From Porphyromonadaceae bacterium UBA4259 (GTDB taxonomy: Bacteria > Bacteroidota > Bacteroidia > Bacteroidales > Muribaculaceae): a stretch of DNA of 21,829 bases. The notes under the pieces are model-generated. The model was not told where the DNA came from. It made no database searches and worked only from the letters and a program-made list of their open reading frames with translations. Each line of letters begins with the position of its first letter. Position 1 is the first letter of the stretch. The stretch is from NCBI GenBank assembly GCA_002396125.1, contig DGWL01000076.1:1-21829 (forward strand). Reading direction: 5' to 3'. The position numbers and the translations under genes are program-made. Below are positions 7,691 to 15,215 of this stretch, one piece after another.

Positions 7691-8944
7691 ATGACAACCT
7701 CTACACAGACACAAAACATGAGCGCCAACAACTTTGAGCAATGCTTGAAATGCTCCATCTGTACAGTTTATTGTCCGGTGTCGGCTGTGACACCATTATA
7801 TCCAGGCCCCAAGCAAGCCGGCCCCGACGGCGAGCGCTACCGCCTTAAGAATAAAGACTTCTTTAACGAAGCCCTAAAGATGTGTCTCAACTGCAAGCGA
7901 TGCGAAGTGGCATGCCCCAGTGGCGTGAACATTGGCGACATTATTCAGGCCGCACGCATCAAGTACAGCACCCATCGCCCCAGCTTGCGCGACATGATGC
8001 TTGCCAACACCGACTTCGTCGGCACCATGGCATCACCCTTTGCCTCAATTGCCAATCCTGTGCTCAAGCTCAAGCCCGTCAAGGCTGTGCTTCACGGCGT
8101 CATGGCTATCGACAAGCACCGCACTTTCCCCGACTACACAAACCGCAAGTTTGAATCCTGGTTCAAGAAAGAAGCTGCCGCCCATCAAGCTCACTATGAA
8201 AAGCAAGTGAGCTATTTCCACGGCTGCTACGTCAACTACAACTACCCCCAACTGGGCAAGGACTTTGTGAAGGTGATGAACGCTGTGGGCTATGGCGTGA
8301 ACCTGCTTGAGAAAGAGAAATGTTGCGGCGTGGCATTGATTGCCAACGGCATGCCCAAGCAAGCACGCCGCCAGGGAGAGGTGAACATGGCATCGATGCG
8401 CAAAGCCATTGCACAAGGACACCAAGTGCTCACCACCAGTTCAACATGCACATTCACCATGCGCGACGAGTATGCCCACCTGCTGGGCATCGACAACCAC
8501 GATGTGCGCGACAGCATCACTCTAGCCACCCGTTTCCTGTTTCAGCTTCTTGAGTCGGGCGAGATAAAGCTTGCTTTCAAGAACGACTTCCACAAGCGCG
8601 TTGCCTATCATAGCGCCTGCCACATGGAACGCATGGGCTGGGTCCCCTACAGCACACGCCTGCTGCGCATGATTCCCGGCATTGACTTTGTCATGCTTGA
8701 GTCGCAATGCTGTGGCATCAGCGGCACCTATGGTTTCAAGAAAGAGAACTACGAGCGCTCGCAAGCGATAGGCAAAGGCCTGTTTGACCAAATCAAGGAA
8801 TTGACACCCGATTGCGTAGCCACCGATTGCGAGACCTGCAAGTGGCAAATCGAGATGTCGACAGGAGTTACCGTTGAGAATCCCATCTCAATCATAGCCC
8901 AAGCCCTCGACGTTGAAGAAACACGCCGCCTAAACAATGCATAA
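7691..8944 (+). CDS. glpC: anaerobic glycerol-3-phosphate dehydrogenase subunit C, iron-sulfur membrane anchor
   Basis: The protein has 417 residues (E. coli GlpC is 396). Two ferredoxin-type [4Fe-4S] motifs, C18-x2-C21-x2-C24-x3-C28-P and C65-x2-C68-x2-C71-x3-C75-P, are followed by two HdrD/GlpC-type cysteine-rich domains, marked by EKCCGVALIANG and ESQCCGISGTYGF. GlpC carries electrons from GlpAB to menaquinone. No clear transmembrane helix is visible, as is usual for GlpC, so membrane attachment is probably peripheral. It starts 14 nt after glpB. A second in-frame ATG at 7718 (MSANNFEQC) is possible and would shorten the N-terminal tail to fit E. coli better. Confidence 0.95.
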   Translation: MTTSTQTQNMSANNFEQCLKCSICTVYCPVSAVTPLYPGPKQAGPDGERYRLKNKDFFNEALKMCLNCKRCEVACPSGVNIGDIIQAARIKYSTHRPSLRDMMLANTDFVGTMASPFASIANPVLKLKPVKAVLHGVMAIDKHRTFPDYTNRKFESWFKKEAAAHQAHYEKQVSYFHGCYVNYNYPQLGKDFVKVMNAVGYGVNLLEKEKCCGVALIANGMPKQARRQGEVNMASMRKAIAQGHQVLTTSSTCTFTMRDEYAHLLGIDNHDVRDSITLATRFLFQLLESGEIKLAFKNDFHKRVAYHSACHMERMGWVPYSTRLLRMIPGIDFVMLESQCCGISGTYGFKKENYERSQAIGKGLFDQIKELTPDCVATDCETCKWQIEMSTGVTVENPISIIAQALDVEETRRLNNA

Positions 8945-8988
8945 ACTATTAACATTCATAATATTAACTTTTTAATCGATTAAAGACA

Positions 8989-10431
8989 ATGAGTAAATTT
9001 CTTGCACCTCCGGCCTTTAAGCCGGAACGCACAGGGCCCAAAGCCGATGCCGAATATCGCCGCCTGAGGTGGCAGGTATTCATTGGCATATTCATTGGCT
9101 ATGCCGGCTTCTACCTTGTGAGAAAAAACCTGTCGATGGCAGTTGCCCCACTGGGAGTCCTCGGTTTTGACGAGGCTATGCTGGGTGGTGCGATGGCAAT
9201 GAACGCGCTTGCTTATGGTATATCAAAGTTTGTCATGGCAAGCATCAGCGACCGTAGCAATGCTCGTCGTTTCTTGCCATTGGGATTAATCCTCTCGGCC
9301 ATTGCTATGATGTTCATGATAGTTCCTGTAGTGGCAATAGGTCCTGAGAACAAGGGTCTTGCCGTGACCCTGATGGGAGTGTTCAACTTCCTGGTGGGTT
9401 GGTTCCAGGGAATGGGTTGGCCTCCGTGCGGACGCGTGATGACCCGCTGGTTCTCTATTAAGGAACGTGGCACGTGGATGAGCGTGTGGAACTGCGCCCA
9501 CAACGTGGGTGGCGCACTGGTGGGCCCAATGGCAGCCTATGGTGCCGCCTGGTTTGGAAGCTGGTTCTATGGCACCGATGAGAAGATGTACTTCCTCATT
9601 GGCACCTATGCGTTCCCAGCCGCAGTGGCAATCCTCATTGCTATCATTGCTTACTGCATGATTCGCGACACCCCACAATCGTGCGGACTTCCCTCGATTG
9701 AGAAATGGAGTGGCTCGGCCTCTAAAAACTATGATGAGAAGAAGAGCGAACAGACCTTGAGCGTGAAAGAGATTTTCAAGACAGTGCTCAGCAACAAGTT
9801 CTTGTGGTATATCGCTCTGGCCAACTCATTCATCTACATGGTGCGCTACGGCTGCCTTGACTGGGCTCCAAAGATACTTGACACCCAAGGTGCCGACCTC
9901 AAGAGTGCCGGATGGGCCTATTTTGCCTTTGAGTTTGCGGCAATCCCTGGCACAATCTTCTGTGGCTGGCTCAGCGACAAGGTATTCAATGGACGTCGCG
10001 CATTCCCCACCATGCTTTTCATGGCCATAATCATCGCTGTGATAGTGGTTTACTGGCAGTATGTAAACAACTTCTATGTAGTGGTAGCTTGCTTGATTGC
10101 AATAGGCTTCCTCATCTATGGCCCTGTTATGCTCATTGGTGTGCAGGCACTTGACTTGGCCCCCAAGAATGCAGCAGGAACTGCCGCAGGCCTGACGGGC
10201 TTCATGGGTTACGTGCTCGGTACCAGTATTCTTGCCAACACAGTGCTTGGTTATGTGCTGAAAATGGCTAAGGGTGCCGATGGTACCTACAATTTCACCT
10301 ACTACTTCCTCTTTATCATAATCGCCTGCCTACTTGCTATCTTCTTCATGGCATTGACCTACAAAGAGGAGCAATATCTTGTTGCCGACCGCAAGGGCAC
10401 GAGTGTAGAAGAAGAAAAAGAAGACAAATAA
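8989..10431 (+). CDS. glpT: glycerol-3-phosphate:phosphate antiporter (major facilitator superfamily)
   Basis: This 480-residue, roughly 12-helix transporter (E. coli GlpT is 452) has close stretches to GlpT: EYRRLRWQVFIGIFIGYAGFYLVRKN at the N-terminus, WFQGMGWPPCGR, VWNCAHNVGGALV, MIRDTPQSCGLPSIE in the central loop, and LIYGPVMLIGVQALDLAPK. It should exchange external G3P for internal phosphate across the inner membrane. UhpT/UhpC are the nearest alternatives, but the glpABC context and the central-loop match favour GlpT. The C-terminus ends in an acidic tail (VEEEKEDK). It follows glpC by 44 nt, and a strong RNA hairpin lies just after its stop. Confidence 0.94.
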   Translation: MSKFLAPPAFKPERTGPKADAEYRRLRWQVFIGIFIGYAGFYLVRKNLSMAVAPLGVLGFDEAMLGGAMAMNALAYGISKFVMASISDRSNARRFLPLGLILSAIAMMFMIVPVVAIGPENKGLAVTLMGVFNFLVGWFQGMGWPPCGRVMTRWFSIKERGTWMSVWNCAHNVGGALVGPMAAYGAAWFGSWFYGTDEKMYFLIGTYAFPAAVAILIAIIAYCMIRDTPQSCGLPSIEKWSGSASKNYDEKKSEQTLSVKEIFKTVLSNKFLWYIALANSFIYMVRYGCLDWAPKILDTQGADLKSAGWAYFAFEFAAIPGTIFCGWLSDKVFNGRRAFPTMLFMAIIIAVIVVYWQYVNNFYVVVACLIAIGFLIYGPVMLIGVQALDLAPKNAAGTAAGLTGFMGYVLGTSILANTVLGYVLKMAKGADGTYNFTYYFLFIIIACLLAIFFMALTYKEEQYLVADRKGTSVEEEKEDK

Positions 10432-10444
10432 AAAACAATCCGTT

Positions 10445-10479
10445 CCATGAGCTGTGGCACCGGTAGCCACGGCTCGTGG
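10445..10479 (+). other. intercistronic hairpin between glpT and glpQ
   Basis: A 14-bp stem (CCATGAGCTGTGGC at 10445-10458 with 10466-10479, two G-U pairs) closes a 7-nt loop ACCGGTA. There is no U tract after it, so it is not a typical intrinsic terminator. It begins 14 nt after the glpT stop and lies in a 108-bp gap with no recognisable promoter. A 3'-end stabiliser for the glpABCT part of the transcript, or a weak attenuator before glpQ, would both fit. Confidence 0.65.
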
Positions 10480-10539
10480 CAGATTATTCAAGATAGAGAA
10501 ATTAATATTTTATATTAACTAAAAATCAAATTAAATCGT

Positions 10540-12162
10540 ATGATTAAAAATCTCATTAGACTGGGAGTTGCCGGCCTGGCGCTGGTTTCCCTAGCAACCT
10601 CTTGCTCTAAGGAGCAGCAGTTTACCAGTGAGAAGACCGATGCCAAGCGTGTTGAAGTTCAGGTTCTGAACGCCGACCTGGCCAAGGTTCGTGACTATGT
10701 CCCCCTCTATGCAGTAATAGCTCACCGCGGTTCCACATTTTGGGCTCCTGAGGAGACCGAGAGTTCGTGGCGTTGGGCACGCGAGATGGGTGCCGACTAT
10801 CTTGAGAGCGACGTGCAGTGCACCAAGGACGGTATCGTTCTTGCCAACCACGACGAGAATCTCAAGCGCACCACCAACATCGAGAACATTTTCTCGGAGA
10901 ACGTTCCCACCAGCCGTGTAAACTTCTATATGAGCCTGGGTTTCTCGCGCGCTGATGCCGAGGCACAGTATGGCCGCGACATGGCAGCCTTCCGCCCATT
11001 TTATGCATTGAGCTACTACTATGCCGAGCTGCTCATGCTCGATGCCGGCTCTTGGTTCAACGAGACCAGCCTGGAGCAGTCACGCCCAGCATTTCAGGCC
11101 ACTCAAAACGGCTCGTTCACCGGTGGCAAGATTGTTTACAGCAACGGCCAGTACATCAGTGCCTTGCAAGACCAGATTGCCTATGCCGAGGGCAAGCGCC
11201 TCATTCGTGACGCCGAGGGTCGCCGCGTTCTCACCTATAAGATTAAGGATGAGTATCAGGGCATGACTCTTGAGCAAATCTACAACGCCATCAAGGCTAA
11301 GGGACAATACAATGCCAAGTATATGGACTTCCTCGAGTATGACTTCGAAAATGCCTACGAGGCCGATCCTCAAGACACCGGCAACCGTCCCGGCATCTAC
11401 GTTGAGTTCAAAGAGAGCTGGTTGAACCCGGGCAACATGGAGCAGCGCGTGTATGACGTGCTCAAGGAGTGCGACTGGAACATCATCGAGAAGCCTGCTA
11501 CCGAGACCGCATTCTACAAGAGTGGCAAGGTTAACGTGGGTAACACCAATGGCAAGGTTATCCTGCAAACCTTCTCGTTTGACGCATTGCGTCGTGCCAA
11601 CGACGTGTTCAAGGGCCGCATCCCCATGTGCTACCTGCTGTGGATTAGCGAGCCTGCCTACGCTACCGATATCGCCATCGACGACCCAACAGGCTACGCA
11701 GCCTTCATCAAGTGGGCTCAGGACAATGGCGCTCACATCATTGGTCCCGCCATCAGCGGTGCTCCCAACAACTATCCCGAGATGAACGCTCCCTGGCAAG
11801 CCTACATGATTCGCAAGAGCGGTATGATTAACCACCCCTACTCGTTCGACTCTTGGGCACAGATGTGCAAGTACATGGGTTACTACAACTACGGCCTTGA
11901 GACCGAGTTTGACGACCTGCTGCGCCTTGAGATTCCCGCCACTCCCTACACTACCGCCAGCTATCCCAGCAGCGTGCCCGTGTACATGGACGGTTTCTTC
12001 ACCAACCGCACCGAGATGTCGCTCAAGTACATGATTGAGAATGGCTTCCGTGGCAACTCACAGCTCCCCAATCCTTTCCATGCCGGTCAAGTCTATGACA
12101 ACTCTCAGGCCAACGTTACTGTTCCAGATGCAGTTGAGACTCTCAAGCGTCTTGGATATTAA
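10540..12162 (+). CDS. glpQ: lipoprotein glycerophosphodiester phosphodiesterase
   Basis: The 540-residue protein starts with a lipoprotein signal (hydrophobic 9-19, lipobox LATSC, lipidated C22), so it should face the periplasm or the outer membrane. The GDPD barrel begins at residue 60 with IAHRGSTFWAPEET (H62, R63), then GADYLESDVQCTKDG (E89, D91) and ANHDENLKRTT (H104). A later GIYVEFKES (E289, K291) supplies the usual E-x-K. It hydrolyses glycerophosphodiesters to G3P plus an alcohol. It is much longer than E. coli GlpQ (358): about 170 residues separate the RTT motif and the E-x-K strand, including YYAELLMLDAGSWFN and a segment resembling a lid. It lies between the G3P transporter and the porin, feeding substrate to GlpT. 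Confidence 0.92.
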   Translation: MIKNLIRLGVAGLALVSLATSCSKEQQFTSEKTDAKRVEVQVLNADLAKVRDYVPLYAVIAHRGSTFWAPEETESSWRWAREMGADYLESDVQCTKDGIVLANHDENLKRTTNIENIFSENVPTSRVNFYMSLGFSRADAEAQYGRDMAAFRPFYALSYYYAELLMLDAGSWFNETSLEQSRPAFQATQNGSFTGGKIVYSNGQYISALQDQIAYAEGKRLIRDAEGRRVLTYKIKDEYQGMTLEQIYNAIKAKGQYNAKYMDFLEYDFENAYEADPQDTGNRPGIYVEFKESWLNPGNMEQRVYDVLKECDWNIIEKPATETAFYKSGKVNVGNTNGKVILQTFSFDALRRANDVFKGRIPMCYLLWISEPAYATDIAIDDPTGYAAFIKWAQDNGAHIIGPAISGAPNNYPEMNAPWQAYMIRKSGMINHPYSFDSWAQMCKYMGYYNYGLETEFDDLLRLEIPATPYTTASYPSSVPVYMDGFFTNRTEMSLKYMIENGFRGNSQLPNPFHAGQVYDNSQANVTVPDAVETLKRLGY

Positions 12163-12213
12163 TTGTTAACAATAGTTTTATTACACTATCTAATTGAATA
12201 AGACAACATAATT

Positions 12214-13548
12214 ATGAAGAAATATATCATTTTCGCACTCGCTCTTTTCTCACTGAGCGCAGTAGCGCAGGACTTCGATAACGACCCAACCCTGCAACTC
12301 GAAAAGAAAGACGCTAAGTTCACCATTGGCGCACGCTTGATGGCCGACGCCGCTCTCTATCACAGCGATTTCACCCCCATGCAGAGTGGTGCTTCGATTA
12401 GCGACGCACGCATCCGCACCTCGTTCACCTACAAGGACTGGTATCTCTATGCCGACTTTGGCTTTGGTGGTGGCAAGTTCTCACAGAAGAACATCTTCGC
12501 ACAGTGGAGCCACAAGACCGATAACGGCGACGTTCACTCGATAAAGGCAGGTTACTACAACGACCCCGCCGGCTCAATGGCCCGCAACACATCGCTTGGT
12601 AGCTACCATTTCATCTCTCGTCCCGGTTCAAGCTACGCGCTTGGCGAGGGCCGCGAGCTTGGTATAACCTACAAGTATAACAGCGACAAGTTCATGGCTT
12701 ATCAGGGTGTGTTCACCGAGAACCACTACAACAAGATTAAAGCCGGCTACAACGGCATCACCGTTGCCGGTCGTTATCTTGCCCGCCCCATCATCGACGA
12801 GAACCAAACTCTGCACATTGGCGTGAGCGCACGCTTTGCACAGCTTGGCGGTGGCGAGGTTTACAAGAACATCCTCAAGAAGACCTATCACATGGGACAA
12901 ACCATGGAGACCTATGTTGATGACGAAGAGCAATTCGTAAACGCCGACCTGGAGTGGGCCAACACCGTTACCAACGTGGGCGCCGAGCTACTTTATCACA
13001 ACAACCGCTTCTTCCTGCGTGGTGAGTATTTCTACAAGCACGTGACTAAAAAGCGTGACACCTATTCGCTCATGATCGATGCTCAGGACAACATTGACGG
13101 TTGGGGCTCGCTCGAGGCTTGGGAGAATGCCAACAAGCTGCGCGCCAATAACTTCCACGGCGGTTATGTTGAGGCAGGTGTTATCCTCTTTGGCAATGGC
13201 TATCGCTACAACAAGAGCGAGGGTGTGCTGGGCGGCTTGAACGGCAAGGCACTTGAGCTCGTTGCTCGCTATAACTACACTGGCCTGAACGACCTCACCG
13301 ACGGTGAGTACTTCAACGCCGGCCGTGGTCACTACTATGCCGCTGGCTATATGGAAGACTGGCCCGGCACCGGCGCTACCAGCGTGGGTGGCGGTAACCT
13401 GCACAGCGCAACAGTGGGCTTGAACTATGCATTCAACAAGTATGTGCAAGTGATGGTTGACTACACTTATCACAAACTCAAGAGCGACTATCACCCCAAC
13501 GACAAGAACTTCCACGTTGGTCAGGCTCGCGTTCAGTTCACTTTCTAA
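12214..13548 (+). CDS. outer-membrane porin, phosphate-selective (OprO/OprP) type
   Basis: This 444-residue protein has a signal peptide ending LSAVAQ (about residue 19). The mature part is rich in alternating aromatic beta-strands, such as RIRTSFTYKDWYLYADFGFG and LFGNGYRYNKSEG, and ends ...ARVQFTF with the terminal phenylalanine typical of outer-membrane barrels. The N-terminal KFTIGARLMADAALYHSD and the strand pattern fit the phosphate-selective porin family. As the last gene of the glp unit, 51 nt after glpQ and directly before the terminator, it is a candidate channel bringing glycerophosphodiesters, G3P or phosphate into the periplasm. The barrel call is firm; substrate selectivity is inferred from context. 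Confidence 0.88.
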   Translation: MKKYIIFALALFSLSAVAQDFDNDPTLQLEKKDAKFTIGARLMADAALYHSDFTPMQSGASISDARIRTSFTYKDWYLYADFGFGGGKFSQKNIFAQWSHKTDNGDVHSIKAGYYNDPAGSMARNTSLGSYHFISRPGSSYALGEGRELGITYKYNSDKFMAYQGVFTENHYNKIKAGYNGITVAGRYLARPIIDENQTLHIGVSARFAQLGGGEVYKNILKKTYHMGQTMETYVDDEEQFVNADLEWANTVTNVGAELLYHNNRFFLRGEYFYKHVTKKRDTYSLMIDAQDNIDGWGSLEAWENANKLRANNFHGGYVEAGVILFGNGYRYNKSEGVLGGLNGKALELVARYNYTGLNDLTDGEYFNAGRGHYYAAGYMEDWPGTGATSVGGGNLHSATVGLNYAFNKYVQVMVDYTYHKLKSDYHPNDKNFHVGQARVQFTF

Positions 13549-13572
13549 ACGCGCAACCCTATTTAACACTGA

Positions 13573-13605
13573 AAAAGGCAAATCGCTACCGGCGGTTTGC
13601 CTTTT
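13573..13605 (+). terminator. intrinsic terminator of the glp operon
   Basis: AAAAGGCAAA (13573-13582) pairs perfectly with TTTGCCTTTT (13596-13605), extended inward by three more pairs (one G-U) to a 7-nt loop. The stem ends in its own T run and lies 24 nt after the porin stop. The recR promoter follows at once, so this separates the two units. Confidence 0.88.
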
Positions 13606-13630
13606 CCTGTTTTATATCAAAAAAAATCAT

Positions 13631-13638
13631 TATCTTTG
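13631..13638 (+). promoter_or_regulatory. -7 element of the recR promoter
   Basis: TATCTTTG is a perfect TAnnTTTG. A partial -33 (TGT near 13608-13610, spacing 20) overlaps the end of the glp terminator. Only 7 nt separate the element from the recR ATG at 13646, so transcription would begin at or within a few bases of the start codon. Confidence 0.65.
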
Positions 13639-13645
13639 CACCACT

Positions 13646-14275
13646 ATGGAACAAGAATTTGCTTCTACACTGCTGGAGAATGCCGTGAGCGAGTTTGCGC
13701 AGTTGCCGGGCATAGGCCGCAAGACCGCTCTGAGGCTTGTGCTCTACTTGCTCAAGCAGCAAGAGGATGTCGCGGTGCGATTTGGTGAGAGCATCATCAA
13801 GTTGCGCAAGGAGATAGGTTACTGCCGCGTGTGTCACAACATCAGCGAGAGCGAGGTGTGCCCCATTTGTTCCAATCCCTCGCGCGACCGCGGCACAGTG
13901 TGTGTAGTGGAGAACGTGAAAGACGTGATGAGCATTGAGAACACGGCTCAGCACCACGGTCTCTATCACGTGCTAGGCGGTCTCATCTCGCCCATGGACG
14001 GCATTGGCCCGCAAGACATTGAGATTGACAGCCTCGTTGAGCGAGTGAGCAGCGGCGAGATTAAGGAAGTGATACTTGCCCTTAGCGCAACCATGGAGGG
14101 CGACACCACCAACTTCTATATCTATCGCCGCCTGGCGCCCTACCCCAACGTGAAAATCACCATCCTGGCCCGCGGTGTGAGTGTGGGCAACGAGATTGAA
14201 TACACCGACGAGCTCACCCTGGGCCGCTCAATCCTGAACCGCACCCTCTTCAGCGACTCTTTTGCTAAAGAATAG
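13646..14275 (+). CDS. recR: recombination mediator protein RecR
   Basis: RecR acts with RecO (and RecF) to load RecA on gapped DNA. From ATG 13646 it is 209 residues, close to the family norm of about 200. It has the helix-hairpin-helix LPGIGRKTALRL (20-31), the zinc finger C60-x2-C63 ... C72-x2-C75 (YCRVCHN, CPICSN), a Toprim domain with CVVENVKDVMSIE and LGGLISPMDGIGPQDI, and LARGVSVGNEIEYTDELTL near the end. The open frame extends upstream to 13457 inside the porin gene, but 13646 fits the family alignment and the promoter position. The nearby promoter implies a leaderless or near-leaderless mRNA. Confidence 0.95.
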   Translation: MEQEFASTLLENAVSEFAQLPGIGRKTALRLVLYLLKQQEDVAVRFGESIIKLRKEIGYCRVCHNISESEVCPICSNPSRDRGTVCVVENVKDVMSIENTAQHHGLYHVLGGLISPMDGIGPQDIEIDSLVERVSSGEIKEVILALSATMEGDTTNFYIYRRLAPYPNVKITILARGVSVGNEIEYTDELTLGRSILNRTLFSDSFAKE

Positions 14276-14325
14276 CAAGCACTTATTACAACTTAACTAC
14301 ACCAACACTAAAAAAACTCACTCCC

Positions 14326-14472
14326 GTGGCCGACAATTACGTTGAAAACCATTATAACGATTACCTTAAGGCAAAGGCAAAAAAAGAAGCTGCCCGTCGT
14401 CACCGGCAGCATCAGTATCTTGAGGCCTATCGCAAGCGCCTCAAGCAATCGAAGGAAAAGCCACTAGAATAA
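14326..14472 (+). CDS. small basic protein of 48 residues, GTG start
   Basis: A GTG at 14326 opens a frame reading MADNYVENHYNDYLKAKAKK and then an Arg/His/Lys-rich helix (AARRHRQHQYLEAYRKRLKQ) to a TAA at 14472. No ATG is available in the frame. The MADNY-type start and the charged helical body recall small uncharacterised proteins I associate with Bacteroidales genomes, but I cannot name a function. It follows recR by 50 nt without a promoter of its own, so it is probably co-transcribed. Its last 9 nt overlap the 3' end of the opposing glycosyltransferase gene. No signal peptide or membrane segment. Confidence 0.62.
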   Translation: MADNYVENHYNDYLKAKAKKEAARRHRQHQYLEAYRKRLKQSKEKPLE

Positions 14473-15213
14473 TCGCTTGTGCTTCCAGTAAAAATAGAGC
14501 AAGGCCTTGGTGTGCAGACGCCCCAAGCGGGAGAATGGGCTGCGACGCGTTGAGCGCCGGTAGTCGTGCATGATGGTGTGGCCTGTGAGGCAGTGAATGT
14601 GCCAACCCGCCTTCTTGACACGCAAGCACCAGTCGGCGTCCTCGGGCCCGTAGAAGATGTGCTCGTCGAGCACGCCCACCTTATCGACCACCCGTCGCCA
14701 AAACATTTGGCACGCTCCAATCACATAGACCGGCTCAATAATACCATCTACATCGGGCACATATTGCGACTTGTTGCCAATTCCCAGCACATTGCGCACC
14801 TTTATCATGAGGCCCGGATAGGGCTTGCAGCTGTCTTGCACCTCGCCCTGATTGTCGACCAGGCGGCAAGCCACCAACCCCACCTGTTGATGCTCGTCGA
14901 GATAGTTGCTCATGGCATTGATAGCCTCGTCGTTGGCCTCGGTGTCGTTGTCGAGCAAGAGCAATTTCTCGCCCTGGGCAGCCTCAATGCCTTGATTGCG
15001 GGCAGCGGCCACGCCGCGATTCTCGCTGTTGATAATGAGAGGCAATTGCGGGTAGTTCTCGCGCAGGAATTGCAGAGTGCCGTCGGTGGAATAATTGTCG
15101 ACAATAATCACCTCACACGACGGGTCGCCGATGAACGTGCGCAGCGATGCCAGGCACCGCGTGAGGAACCCGAGCCCATTGTAGGTGATAATTATTATCG
15201 ACAGGCGCTTCAT
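14464..15213 (-). CDS. family 2 glycosyltransferase
   Basis: The 249-residue protein begins MKRLSIIIITYNGLGFLTRC, the standard GT-A N-terminus, then has VIIVDNYSTDGT, NRGVAAARNQGIEAA and LLLLDNDTEAND (a D-N-D in place of the usual DxD). The acceptor-side motif is GPEDADWCLRVKKAGW, followed by the late HTIMHDYRRSTRRSP. This pattern is closest to rhamnosyltransferase-like members that build cell-surface glycans. I start it at 15213 because the longer frame to 15270 adds a non-homologous cysteine-rich tail lying inside the upstream gene. It begins 2 nt after the stop of the radical SAM gene, so the two are co-translated. Donor and acceptor are unknown. Confidence 0.9.
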   Translation of the reverse strand: MKRLSIIIITYNGLGFLTRCLASLRTFIGDPSCEVIIVDNYSTDGTLQFLRENYPQLPLIINSENRGVAAARNQGIEAAQGEKLLLLDNDTEANDEAINAMSNYLDEHQQVGLVACRLVDNQGEVQDSCKPYPGLMIKVRNVLGIGNKSQYVPDVDGIIEPVYVIGACQMFWRRVVDKVGVLDEHIFYGPEDADWCLRVKKAGWHIHCLTGHTIMHDYRRSTRRSPFSRLGRLHTKALLYFYWKHKRLF

Positions 15214-15215
15214 CT

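Noticed and set aside
11080..11835. 251-codon minus-strand open frame inside glpQ
   Set aside because: Val/Leu-rich antisense frame with no domain; glpQ has complete catalytic motifs on the other strand.
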